64,000 nucleotides of DNA. Source: Betaproteobacteria bacterium. Its GTDB lineage: Bacteria > Pseudomonadota > Gammaproteobacteria > Burkholderiales > UBA6910. The notes under the pieces are model-generated. The model was not told the DNA's origin, did not search any database, and saw only the letters and a list, made by a program, of their open reading frames with translations. Each line of letters opens with the position of its first letter. Within the stretch, counting starts at the first letter, position 1. Below are positions 1 to 8,801 of the stretch, one piece after another. The DNA is taken from the NCBI GenBank assembly GCA_016183615.1, contig JACPEG010000009.1:1-64000 (forward strand), in the 5' to 3' direction. Both the position numbers and the translations under genes were made by a program.

Positions 1-970
1 GTCCGTCCGGCGCGGCGCAGGGGCGCTGGGAATCCTGCTCGCCGCGCTTGCGGCGCCCGCCGCACCCGCGGCCGGCGAATCGAAATCGCAGCCCGCGGTC
101 CGCGTGGCGCAGGCGACGAAGGCCCCGCTGCTCCATGCGGTGCGGGCGGGCAGCCGGCTGGTCGCGGTCGGGGATTACGGGGTGGTGATTCTTTCGGACG
201 ACGGCGGCAGGAGCTGGCGCCAGGCCCGGTCCGTCCCGGTTCGCACCACGCTGACGGACGTCTCGTTCGTGGACGACCGGCGGGGCTGGGCGGTGGGGCA
301 CGGCGGTGCCGTACTTCGGACGACGGACGGCGGAGAGACCTGGAGCCTGCAATACGTCGCACCCATCAAGGATCCCCTGCTTTCGGTCTGGTTCGAAAGC
401 GCCGACCACGGGTTTGCGGTGGGGGCCTTCGGCTTCGCCCTGGAGACGCTGGACGGGGGCGCGAGCTGGAAGGCGGTGAAGGTCGCCGAGGGGGAGGACC
501 GCGACCGGCACTTCAACCGCGTGTTCCCCGGACCCGATGGCGCGGTCTACATCGCCGCCGAGGCCGGCACCGCGTTCCGCTCCGACGACAAGGGCCGGAC
601 CTGGCACCTGCTCAAGCTCCCCTACAAGGGTTCCCTGTGGGGCGGGCTCGCCCTCAGGGACGGCGCGGTGCTGCTGTACGGCATGCGCGGCAACCTGTTC
701 CGGACCCGGGACAGGGGCAGGACCTGGGAGGCGGTTTCCACCGGCACCGACCGCTCCCTCACCGGCGCCATCCAGCTGCCGGATGGAAGAGTGGTTTTGG
801 TGGGCCTCGGCGGCGCCGTGGCCTTCGGAAACCCGGGTGGCGGCCCGCTGACGGCGCTGGTACGTCCCGATCGTCAGAACCTGGCTGCGGTCGCTCACGC
901 TGCGGGAACGGAAGTGCGGGTGTTCGGCCAGGGTGGGGTGATGGCCCAGAGTCTGGCGCCGGCGAAATGA
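1..970 (+). CDS. YCF48-like exported beta-propeller protein (5' end outside window)
   Basis: The reading frame is open from base 2, so the start lies before the window. The first visible residues form an Ala/Leu-rich hydrophobic stretch ending in an AxA-type site, which looks like the end of a signal peptide. After that come at least five Asp-box (BNR) motifs of the form S/T-x-D-x-G-x-T/S-W, for example TTDGGETW, SDDKGRTW and TRDRGRTW. These are typical of the photosystem-assembly-factor YCF48/Hcf136 fold. In non-photosynthetic proteobacteria such proteins often sit beside RND-type exporters of hydrocarbon or steroid degraders (family knowledge). The partner would lie upstream and cannot be seen. 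The role is probably periplasmic scaffolding; no substrate can be named. Confidence 0.8.
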   Translation, partial: SVRRGAGALGILLAALAAPAAPAAGESKSQPAVRVAQATKAPLLHAVRAGSRLVAVGDYGVVILSDDGGRSWRQARSVPVRTTLTDVSFVDDRRGWAVGHGGAVLRTTDGGETWSLQYVAPIKDPLLSVWFESADHGFAVGAFGFALETLDGGASWKAVKVAEGEDRDRHFNRVFPGPDGAVYIAAEAGTAFRSDDKGRTWHLLKLPYKGSLWGGLALRDGAVLLYGMRGNLFRTRDRGRTWEAVSTGTDRSLTGAIQLPDGRVVLVGLGGAVAFGNPGGGPLTALVRPDRQNLAAVAHAAGTEVRVFGQGGVMAQSLAPAK

Positions 971-995
971 GGGCGGCATCGACGGGGCCCAACAC

Positions 996-2171
996 ATGAG
1001 CAAGAGCCAGGGGAATATGAGCCTCGGTGAACCTCCCCGCTTTCCGAATCCCTGGCTGCTGGGAGCTGGCATCCTGGCCGTTGAGATGCCATTGGTGCTG
1101 GTAATCACCTTCCAGCCCTTGCTGGTGGGAGCCATTCTCGACCAGGGGAGGCTTGGCCCGACACAGGCCGGCGCCTTGTTGACGCTGCAGGCGCTGGGAG
1201 CCGCCGCGCTGCCGCCGGTGCTGGCGCGGCACCTTGCCAAGCTGCGCATCGACCGGCTCGGTCTGTTGGGCTTGCTGGTATGGGCCTTGTGCAATGCGTT
1301 GGCGGCGGTGACGGTGCGGGTGGAGTTCCTGTTTTTCGCGCTGGCAGTAGCTGGCCTCGGGCTGGGAGCCATGGCCAGCGCCGCGGGCGTGGCCTTGGCG
1401 ACCGCCGCGCAACCCGGCCGCATGACGGCCCTGGTAGTGATGGTGGCGTCCGCGCTCGGGAACCTCTCGGCGATCCCGCTCGCTACGATGATGCAATCCG
1501 GCGGAGCGAGCATGGGTTTTGCCGCCTTGGCCGGGGCGGGCGGTCTGCTGCTGGGCCTGACCCTGCTTCTGCCCCGCCACGGCCCCGTTGCGGCGCAGCC
1601 GGTTGCCCCGGGCCGGCGGCTGTTGTGCCAGCCGCTCGTTCTTGCCACGGTAGCCGTCGGCGTTGGCGCGACGGCGGTTTGGCCGTTCTCCGAGCGCATC
1701 GGCGTGGGCCTGGGGATGAGCGTCGAGGAGCTTGGTCGGGTGATCGCGATCACCGGCATCGTGGGACTGTCCGGCGGCGGCCTGGCGACATTCGCGGCCG
1801 GGAAGGCTTGCGTCAAACCCTGGATGCTGGCCGGCGTGTTGTTTTTCGGCGCGGCCGGGGCCTGGGTCGCGCTGGCAGGCGATCGGACGGCCTTCTCGAC
1901 GGGACTCGCGGCGCTGGCCATCGGCTATCTGTTCGTGTTCCCTCTGCTCACCGCCCTGGCCCTGAAACTGGACTCCAGTGGCGGCATGGCGGGCACCGTG
2001 ACGGGCGTCCTGATGCTTGCCAACTCGCTATCTCCATTCATTGGCGGGTTGTTGGTGGAGGACGGGGCATATGAGTTCCTGGCTTGGCATTCCCTAACGG
2101 CGACCCTCGTCGCCGCCGTGCTGATCCTCGCGGTGCGGGAGCCGGCGGACCGCATTGCCGTTCGAGCTTGA
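996..2171 (+). CDS. Major facilitator superfamily transporter
   Basis: This 391-residue protein is almost wholly hydrophobic, with about 12 predicted membrane helices separated by short Arg/Lys-containing loops, as in MFS permeases. It lies 25 bp after the YCF48-like gene and 27 bp before the ureohydrolase pseudogene, and heads the catabolic gene run. A second in-frame ATG at 1017 has an AGGGG sequence close upstream and is an equally plausible start. The substrate is not evident from the sequence. Its position suggests uptake or export of the compound metabolised by the downstream enzymes, possibly a guanidino or amino-acid-derived compound (inference). Confidence 0.75.
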   Translation: MSKSQGNMSLGEPPRFPNPWLLGAGILAVEMPLVLVITFQPLLVGAILDQGRLGPTQAGALLTLQALGAAALPPVLARHLAKLRIDRLGLLGLLVWALCNALAAVTVRVEFLFFALAVAGLGLGAMASAAGVALATAAQPGRMTALVVMVASALGNLSAIPLATMMQSGGASMGFAALAGAGGLLLGLTLLLPRHGPVAAQPVAPGRRLLCQPLVLATVAVGVGATAVWPFSERIGVGLGMSVEELGRVIAITGIVGLSGGGLATFAAGKACVKPWMLAGVLFFGAAGAWVALAGDRTAFSTGLAALAIGYLFVFPLLTALALKLDSSGGMAGTVTGVLMLANSLSPFIGGLLVEDGAYEFLAWHSLTATLVAAVLILAVREPADRIAVRA

Positions 2172-2198
2172 GTGAAGATCAGACAGCAGAGGTTCCGA

Positions 2199-3025
2199 AT
2201 GTCAACGATCGCACAGCAAATGGGCCCTCCCTACGAGGGCGTTCCCTGTTTCTGCCGGATGCCGATGTGCTTCGACCTGAATGCGCTCGAGGCCGACGTC
2301 GCCGTCCTGGGTATCTGCCTGGATACCGGAACGAGCAACCGTTCCGGTGCCCGGTACGGCCCGCGAGCAATCCGCGAAGCTTCGATGCTTTACTCGGCGG
2401 GATATGTTCCGAAGCAGGGCTTCTTCGATATTGAGCTGGGTCGCCCGATACTTGCAACCACCCGCATCGTCGATTGCGGCGACATCCCCACGTTGCCGAC
2501 GCTCATGACCGAGACCTTCGATGGGATTACCGAGAGTATTGTGTCGTGCATTTCGATGCTCATCTCGATTTGATGGACGACTTCATGGGCATTCGCTACA
2601 GCCACGCGAATCCCATGAAGCGCATTGCAGAGTTGGAACATATTATCGGGCTCACCCAGATCGGCATTCGCGGGCTGCTCAATGGACTTCTCGGGGCGGA
2701 AAAAAAGGCGCACTACTTTACCGCGGAGGACGTTCGGCAACGAGGAGAGGAATTTGTGGCGTCGCAGATTCCGCAGTCGGAGAACATCTACATCAGCGTG
2801 GACATCGATTGCCTCGATCCGTCGGTGGCGCCCGGTACCGGCACGCCCGAGCCCGGCGGCCTGACGTATCTCCAGCTCCGCGCCCTGTTGCGCGCCTGTG
2901 CGGGGAAGGGAAGGCTGGTGGGGATGGATCTGGTGGAGGTCAATCCCCTGTTCGATCCCACCGGGATTACTGCGAACGTCGCGGCACGGCTGATTCTCGA
3001 TGCGCTTGGCGCAGCGAAGGGCTAA
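2199..3025 (+). pseudogene. Agmatinase/ureohydrolase gene inactivated by an internal deletion with frame change
   Basis: Two overlapping frames encode consecutive halves of one ureohydrolase. The first frame (from ATG 2199, AGAGG upstream) carries the N-terminal part with SGARYGPRAIRE and runs to about 2540. The second frame takes over at about 2534 with VVHFDAHLDLMDD and continues through SVDIDCLDPSVAPGTGTPEPGG to the stop at 3025. Compared with the intact paralogue at 10319-11350, roughly 30 residues between the two halves are absent. The absent part includes the GGDHS motif that supplies the first metal-binding His. The remaining DAHxD and DxD metal motifs are intact. Loss of GGDHS plus the frame change means neither frame can encode an active enzyme. 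Whether the lesion is genuine or an assembly error cannot be told here. Confidence 0.85.
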
Positions 3026-3048
3026 GGCCAAATGAGCAAGGACGAGAA

Positions 3049-4506
3049 ATGAAGGACAAGCTGGGGGCGGTACAGGATGCCGCCGCGCTGCGCATGTCCC
3101 AGGTATTTGAATCGCAGCGCAGCGCGTTCCGGCGGCAGAGCCATCCCTCCGCTGCCGAACGCCGGTCCTGGTTGCGCCTTCTCAAGCGGCAGATCAAGCG
3201 TTATCAGGACCAGCTCGCGGGAGCTTTGTGCCGGGACTTCGGTGTCCGGTCGTCCGCCGAATCCAGGATGCTGGACCTGCTGGGTTCGGTGCTGGAGATC
3301 AACCACGCCGTCTCCCACGTGAGCGCCTGGATGAAGCCGAGCCGTCGCAGGACGGAGATCCTGTTCCGCACCAACAGCCTGAGGGTGACCTATCAACCCA
3401 AAGGGGTGGTCGGCGTGATCGTGCCGTGGAACATTCCCGTCTACCTTGCCCTTGGTCCGCTTGTGGCCGCGTTGGCCGCGGGAAATCGCGTGATGATCAA
3501 GATGCCCAAGATGACGCCGGCGACCAACGGCGTGTTGCGCAGGATGCTCGGCGAGGTATACCTGGAAGACCTCGTTGCGGTGGTGGGCGAGGAACTCGAT
3601 GATTCCAACGCCTTCACCGCTCTGCCGTTCGATCACATCGTCTTTACGGGCTCCCCCGCCGTGGGCCGGACCGTCATGCGAACCGCCGCCGGGAACCTCA
3701 CGCCGGTCACGCTGGAACTCGGGGGCAAATCCCCGGCCGTCGTGACTCGCAGTTACCCCCTTGCCGACGCTGCCGCGCGCATCGCCCACGGCAAATCCAC
3801 CAATTGCGGTCAGGTCTGTGTCGCGCCCGACTATGCCCTGGTGCCGCGGGAGCGTATCGATGCTTTTGTCGAGGACGTGCAGGCTGCCTTCCGCAAGCTC
3901 TTCGGCGGGCGCACCGAGGGCAACCACGACTATACGGCGTTGGTCAATGATCGGCACTACGCCCGTATCGTCGCCCTGCTGGAAGACGCCAGGGCAAAGG
4001 GCGCGCGCATCATCCCCTGCGGCGAGGTCACGTCGGGCCGGCAGCTGCCGCTGCACGTTGTCACGAACGTGAGCGACGACATGCTCCTGATGAAAGAGGA
4101 AATCTTCGGACCGGTCCTGCCGGTGGTCGCCTACGAAACGATGGAGGAGGTCATCGAGCGCATCAATGACGGGCCGCGCCCCTTGGCGCTTTACTGTTTT
4201 GGCCATGACGCGGCCGAGCGCGAGGAGCTCCTGCGCCGGACCCATTCCGGTGGCGTGACCATCAACGACTGGGGCTGGCATGTCATGAATCATGACGCCC
4301 CCTTCGGCGGCATCGGCAACTCGGGGATGGGCTCCTACCATGGCGTGGAAGGCTTCCGCGAGCTGTCCCATGCCCGGACGATCTTCAAACGCCATCGGTT
4401 TTTCCCAACCGGTCTTTTCCATCCGCCCTACGGCAATTTAGTCCAGCGCCTGGCGCTGAGGATTTTCCTCGGCAAGGCAGATCCCTCGCTGGCGAGGAAG
4501 CAGTGA
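3049..4506 (+). CDS. Aldehyde dehydrogenase, coniferyl-aldehyde-dehydrogenase-like
   Basis: This 485-residue NAD(P)-dependent aldehyde dehydrogenase starts at ATG 3049 with AAGGA upstream. Seen motifs are PWNIPVYLALGP in the Rossmann part, FTGSPAVGR (cofactor loop), LELGGKSP with the catalytic-base Glu, and the TNCGQVCVAPD segment holding the nucleophilic Cys. EEIFGPVLPV and the C-terminal FGGIGNSGMGSYHG also match. The Cys context CGQVCVAPDY and the C-terminal GFRELSHAR/hydrophobic tail are typical of the class 3/coniferyl-aldehyde and long-chain alkanal group. It lies 23 bp after the broken ureohydrolase and 28 bp before a CoA ligase. That suggests oxidation of an aldehyde to an acid that is then CoA-activated (inference). 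Substrate unknown. Confidence 0.85.
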   Translation: MKDKLGAVQDAAALRMSQVFESQRSAFRRQSHPSAAERRSWLRLLKRQIKRYQDQLAGALCRDFGVRSSAESRMLDLLGSVLEINHAVSHVSAWMKPSRRRTEILFRTNSLRVTYQPKGVVGVIVPWNIPVYLALGPLVAALAAGNRVMIKMPKMTPATNGVLRRMLGEVYLEDLVAVVGEELDDSNAFTALPFDHIVFTGSPAVGRTVMRTAAGNLTPVTLELGGKSPAVVTRSYPLADAAARIAHGKSTNCGQVCVAPDYALVPRERIDAFVEDVQAAFRKLFGGRTEGNHDYTALVNDRHYARIVALLEDARAKGARIIPCGEVTSGRQLPLHVVTNVSDDMLLMKEEIFGPVLPVVAYETMEEVIERINDGPRPLALYCFGHDAAEREELLRRTHSGGVTINDWGWHVMNHDAPFGGIGNSGMGSYHGVEGFRELSHARTIFKRHRFFPTGLFHPPYGNLVQRLALRIFLGKADPSLARKQ

Positions 4507-4534
4507 CCCCCAGACTTGACCCAGGGACAAGCCC

Positions 4535-6091
4535 ATGACGAACATCGCCATCAATCTCGAGCACAGTGCCGAGCTTTTGCCCGATAAGGTCGCGATCTAT
4601 TTTGGCGACAAGTCATTCACGTATGCACAGCTGAATGCGGCGGCGAACCAGGTCGCCGGCGGCCTCGAATCGCTCGGGATCGGCAGGGGCGACAAGGTGG
4701 CCCTGTCGTGCCCGAACCTGCCTTACTTCCCGATCGTCTATTTCGGCATCCTCAAGGCAGGGGCCGTGGTCGTGCCGGTCAACGTCCTGCTCAAGGCGCC
4801 GGAGATCGCCTATCTTCTCAAGGACTCGGACACGAAAGCGTTCTTCTGCTTCGAGGGCACGCCGGAGCTGCCCATGGGCGCCGAAGGGCGCGTCGGGTTC
4901 GCGCAAGCGGGCACCTGCCCCCACTTCTTCCTGATCACCGCCGACCCCGCCCGGCCGGCGCCGCTCGACGGCATGACCACCCTCGGCATGCTGATGCACG
5001 GTCGATCAACCGCAGGCGTCTCCGCCAACGTGGACGCGACCGACACTGCCCTGATCCTCTATACCTCGGGCACCACCGGCAAGCCGAAAGGCGCGGAGCT
5101 GAGCCATGCCGCCATCGGCATGAACATCCTGGCCTGCCATGCATTCATGCGGGCGACGGCGAGCGATGTGCATCTGGTTGTCCTGCCGCTGTTCCATAGC
5201 TTCGGGCAGGTGGTGCAGATGTGTACCGCCATCCTGGGCGGCGGGTGCATGGTGCTGCTGCCACGTTTCGATCCGGATGCGGTCTTGGCCGCGATGCAGA
5301 CCCATGGCGTGACGGTCTTTGCCGGGGTTCCGACGATGTATATCGCCTTGCTGAACCTTCCGGGAGCGGCCGAGCGGTATGACATGAAGGCGATCGCCGC
5401 CCGGCTGCGCCTCGGCGTCTCGGGCGGCGCGGCGATGCCGGTGGAGGTGATCCGCCGCTTCCAGGAGCGTTTCGGCATCGCCATTCTGGAGGGCTACGGA
5501 CTTTCCGAGACGAGTCCGGTCGCGGCGTTCAGCATGCTCGAATTCGAGCGGGTTCCCGGCAGCGTCGGCAAAGCGATTTGGGGTACCCAGATTCGCGTCG
5601 TCGATCCGGAAGGAAACCCCGCCCCCGCCGGTCAGGAAGGCGAGATCGTCATCCGCGGACACAATGTGATGAAGGGCTACTACAAGCGGCCGGAGGCCAC
5701 CGCCGAGGCGATCAAGGACGGTTGGTTTCACAGCGGCGATATTGGCAAACTGGACGAGAAGGGCAACCTCTTCATCGTCGATCGCCTCAAGGACATGATT
5801 ATTCGCGGCGGCTTCAACGTCTATCCGCGCGAGATCGAGGAAGTGCTCATGACCCACGAGGCCGTCGCGCAGGCGGCGGTGATCGGCGTTCCGCACGAGA
5901 CGCATGGCGAGGAGGTGAAGGCGGTGCTGGTGCTCAAACCAGGCAAGACTGCGACTCCGGAAGGGATCGTGACGTGGGCCAAGGCGCGCATGGCGGGCTA
6001 CAAGTATCCGCGCATCGTGGAGATCGTCGAGGCGCTGCCGATGACCGCCACCGGCAAGGTCCTCAAGCGGGCGATCAAAAACAACGCGTGA
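4535..6091 (+). CDS. Acyl-CoA ligase (AMP-forming, FadD-like)
   Basis: This 518-residue member of the adenylate-forming family converts a carboxylic acid, ATP and CoA to an acyl-CoA. Seen motifs are the P-loop-like YTSGTTGKPKGAELSH, GYGLSETSPV, the hinge GWFHSGDIGKLDEKG followed by DRLKDMIIRGGFNVYP, and the C-terminal TATGKVLKR with the catalytic Lys. Length and motifs fit medium/long-chain or aryl-CoA ligases; the acyl substrate cannot be read out. It follows the aldehyde dehydrogenase in the same direction and is separated by 116 bp from the next SDR gene. Confidence 0.88.
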   Translation: MTNIAINLEHSAELLPDKVAIYFGDKSFTYAQLNAAANQVAGGLESLGIGRGDKVALSCPNLPYFPIVYFGILKAGAVVVPVNVLLKAPEIAYLLKDSDTKAFFCFEGTPELPMGAEGRVGFAQAGTCPHFFLITADPARPAPLDGMTTLGMLMHGRSTAGVSANVDATDTALILYTSGTTGKPKGAELSHAAIGMNILACHAFMRATASDVHLVVLPLFHSFGQVVQMCTAILGGGCMVLLPRFDPDAVLAAMQTHGVTVFAGVPTMYIALLNLPGAAERYDMKAIAARLRLGVSGGAAMPVEVIRRFQERFGIAILEGYGLSETSPVAAFSMLEFERVPGSVGKAIWGTQIRVVDPEGNPAPAGQEGEIVIRGHNVMKGYYKRPEATAEAIKDGWFHSGDIGKLDEKGNLFIVDRLKDMIIRGGFNVYPREIEEVLMTHEAVAQAAVIGVPHETHGEEVKAVLVLKPGKTATPEGIVTWAKARMAGYKYPRIVEIVEALPMTATGKVLKRAIKNNA

Positions 6092-6207
6092 ATTCGGCCG
6101 GGTGTGAAGTTTGAACTGGAAGTGCATCTCGGGGACGATCGGAGCGCCGTGATCGCTCGACTAGAGATCGTGAATTTCGGATTTCATATGGAAAAGAGAG
6201 TCCGTAA

Positions 6208-7014
6208 ATGAAGGAATTGAATGGGCAGGTCGCGATCGTGACCGGGGCCGGCCATGAGCGTGGTATCGGCTACGCCACGGCAGTTGCGCTGGCGCGCCGC
6301 GGGGCACGGATCGTGATTACCGATCGGGCTGATACCGAGGCACGCAAAGAGCAACTGGCCTTGGTGGAAACACGGCTCAAGGACTATGGAACGCCGGTTC
6401 TCAGAATTGCCGCCGACATTACCGACGCCACGCAGCGCAACGCGATTGTCGATCAGGCGCTGGAGGCGTTCGGCCGCATCGATATCTTGTTCAATAACGC
6501 TGGAACGGACATCGGCTGCGGCCCCTATCTGGAGATCCAGGACCAGGCGTGGGCCGCGACAGTCCAGATCAACCTGATCGCGATTGCCGAATTGTGCCGG
6601 CTGGTTCTTCCCGTCATGCAGCGACAGCAGTCCGGCGTCATCATCAATAACGCCTCGATGGCCGGGCTGAAGGCCATTGCGCACATGGCCGCCTACACCA
6701 GCAGCAAGTTTGGCGTGGTCGGCCTGACGAAGGCGATCGCGGCGGAGTTCGGTGCGGACCGTATCCGCTGCAACGCCGTCTGTCCCGGGATCATCGATAC
6801 CCCGATGGGTCGCGGCGGGCTGAAGCAGCTCTGCCCCGAAGGCATGTCGGTGGAGGGCTTCACGGAGCTCGTCGAGGACGGCTTCGCCCTGAAGCGGCTG
6901 GGGCAGCCGCATGAGGTGGCGGAGGCCGTGGCTTTCCTGGCCGGTCCGTATGCCTCCTATATCACCGGCGTCGCGCTCCCCGTCGATGGCGGGGCGGTCA
7001 ACGCCGGCATATGA
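6208..7014 (+). CDS. Short-chain dehydrogenase/reductase
   Basis: This 268-residue classical SDR has the cofactor motif TGAGHERGIGYATA, NNAG, the catalytic Ser of NNASMAG and the Y-x3-K motif YTSSKFG. The C-terminal half carries a CPGIIDTPMG segment. The extended glycine motif (TGA-x4-GIG) is shared with the SDR at 12281-13078, so the two are probably paralogues within the cluster. An AAGAG sequence lies upstream of the ATG. It oxidises or reduces an alcohol/ketone with NAD(P); the substrate is not apparent. It is 16 bp ahead of the thiamine-diphosphate enzyme and likely co-transcribed. Confidence 0.85.
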   Translation: MKELNGQVAIVTGAGHERGIGYATAVALARRGARIVITDRADTEARKEQLALVETRLKDYGTPVLRIAADITDATQRNAIVDQALEAFGRIDILFNNAGTDIGCGPYLEIQDQAWAATVQINLIAIAELCRLVLPVMQRQQSGVIINNASMAGLKAIAHMAAYTSSKFGVVGLTKAIAAEFGADRIRCNAVCPGIIDTPMGRGGLKQLCPEGMSVEGFTELVEDGFALKRLGQPHEVAEAVAFLAGPYASYITGVALPVDGGAVNAGI

Positions 7015-7030
7015 GAAACAAGGTGATGAA

Positions 7031-8755
7031 ATGAAAGATTCGCACATGGCCCAGGGGCGTCAGAAAACGTCCATTACAAGCCGGATTCTGGACCTTCTGG
7101 AAGCAGAGGGCATTGATACGTGGTTCGGCATTCCCGATCCGGGGGTGCAGGCGGTTTTCCGCGAAGCGCAGGACCGGGGCTGGACCCTGGTGGCGCCGCA
7201 CCATGAAGCGGCAGGCGGATTCATGGCCGATGCCTGGTCGCGAATGACCGGCAAGCCGGCGATCGTCAATGGAAACCAGGGGCCGGGCGTGGCCAATCTG
7301 ATGCCCGCCGCGATCTGTGCCGCCAAGGAAAGCGTGCCGGTGATCTTCCTGGCCGAGCAGCGCAGCCGCCGGTTGGATTCGCAGGTCAAGCGCGGCAAGT
7401 TCCAATACACGCCGCAGCCGCGCTATTTCGAGGCGGCGATGAAGTATGTGGGAATCATTGAATTCCCCGAGCAGGTGGACGAGATTTTTCGCGAGGCGTT
7501 CCGGCAGGCGCTGTCGGGCAAGCCCGGGCCGGTTTATATCGAATATCCGGAGGATCATCTGGATGCCGAGCTTGAGGTGCCGCCGGTCCTCCGGCCTGAG
7601 CAGTACCGTCTGACCCGCCAGCTTGCCGACCCCGACGCGGTGGCCAGGGCGGCCGACCTGATCGCTAAGGCCGACAGCCCACTGATTCTGGCGGGCACCG
7701 CCGTCAACCGGGCGCGGGCGCACGAGGTCTTTTTGCGGCTGGCGCGCCAGATCGGATGTCCGGTGCTGACCACGCCTGGCGGCCGGGGCGCACTGGCTGA
7801 AACCGATCCGCAACTCCTGCTCTACTCCGGCGAGGCCGCCGACAAGGCGATCGAACGCGCCGATGTGGTGCTCGCCATCGGCACCAGCATCGGCGAGCAG
7901 ATGCATTCCGGGACGACCCATCACTGGGACCGGGGCAACACCGACCGCAAGTGGATTCATGTGGAACGCGATCCCGCCAATATCGGCGTCAACCGCTTGA
8001 TCGACGTGCCATTGGTCGGCGACCTGCGGGATGTCATTCCCCAGTTGTGCGAGAGCCTGCACCGGGCCGGGGGACGCGCCGCATCGAGACCCCTGCCCGA
8101 ATGGCGGGCGGGGCAGCAGCAGTTCCGCCGCGCGATGATCGAGGCCGCCCCCGAGACGGTCCCGATCCATCCGGGTCGGATGATCGCCGAGGTGATGCGC
8201 CAGCTGCCCGAGGACACCGTCCATATCATGGATGGCGGTTGCACCAGCCTGTGGAACCTGGCGTATGGCGAGATCAGGTCGAACGACTTTCTGGGATCCG
8301 CGCACTTCGGCATGCTCGGCGTCGGTCTGCCCTACGCCATCGGCGCCCAACTGGCCGTGGGTGGCCGCCGCCGCGTCTGCCTGATCACCGGCGATTCGGC
8401 ATTCCAGTTCCATATCGCGGAACTTGAAACCGCGGTGCGCAAGAAGTTGCCGATTGTGGTGGTCGTCAACTCCGACGGCGCCTGGGGCATGGAGCATCCC
8501 GGATTTTACGAGCAGTTCGGGCCGGACAAGGACGTCGAAGTGCGTTGGGGCGCCGTCCGCTTCGACAAGATTGCCGAAGGCTTCGGCGCCTACGGAGAAT
8601 ATGTCGATCGTACCGCCGACATCGGACCCGCTGTCCAGCGTGCCCTGGCTGCCGGCCGGCCGGCTGTCGTGCAGATCGCGGTCGATCCGCAGGTCAACGC
8701 CTTGCAAGCCCCCAACTGGGAAGAATTCGTGAGTTGGTATGGCTCTCTCTATTGA
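7031..8755 (+). CDS. Thiamine-diphosphate-dependent enzyme, acetolactate-synthase family (candidate 2-ketoarginine decarboxylase)
   Basis: This is a 574-residue three-domain ThDP enzyme. The N-terminal PYR domain has the cofactor-activating Glu (E59 in HHEAAGGFMAD). The central domain resembles the acetolactate-synthase nucleotide-fold domain. The C-terminal PP domain has the metal/diphosphate motif beginning GDS at residue 454 and ending VVNS, where most members have GDG and NN. Such enzymes include AruI, the 2-ketoarginine decarboxylase of Pseudomonas, besides acetolactate synthases and 2-hydroxyacyl-CoA lyases (family knowledge). The immediate downstream neighbours are an aldehyde dehydrogenase and a guanidinobutyrase-like ureohydrolase. 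These are the two steps that follow 2-ketoarginine decarboxylation, and this context is the reason for the proposed role. A lyase or synthase role remains possible. Confidence 0.7.
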   Translation: MKDSHMAQGRQKTSITSRILDLLEAEGIDTWFGIPDPGVQAVFREAQDRGWTLVAPHHEAAGGFMADAWSRMTGKPAIVNGNQGPGVANLMPAAICAAKESVPVIFLAEQRSRRLDSQVKRGKFQYTPQPRYFEAAMKYVGIIEFPEQVDEIFREAFRQALSGKPGPVYIEYPEDHLDAELEVPPVLRPEQYRLTRQLADPDAVARAADLIAKADSPLILAGTAVNRARAHEVFLRLARQIGCPVLTTPGGRGALAETDPQLLLYSGEAADKAIERADVVLAIGTSIGEQMHSGTTHHWDRGNTDRKWIHVERDPANIGVNRLIDVPLVGDLRDVIPQLCESLHRAGGRAASRPLPEWRAGQQQFRRAMIEAAPETVPIHPGRMIAEVMRQLPEDTVHIMDGGCTSLWNLAYGEIRSNDFLGSAHFGMLGVGLPYAIGAQLAVGGRRRVCLITGDSAFQFHIAELETAVRKKLPIVVVVNSDGAWGMEHPGFYEQFGPDKDVEVRWGAVRFDKIAEGFGAYGEYVDRTADIGPAVQRALAAGRPAVVQIAVDPQVNALQAPNWEEFVSWYGSLY

Positions 8756-8801
8756 GGCCGTCCCTGGCACCGCGCCGGACAGACCGGTCAAGAGGATCGT
8801 T

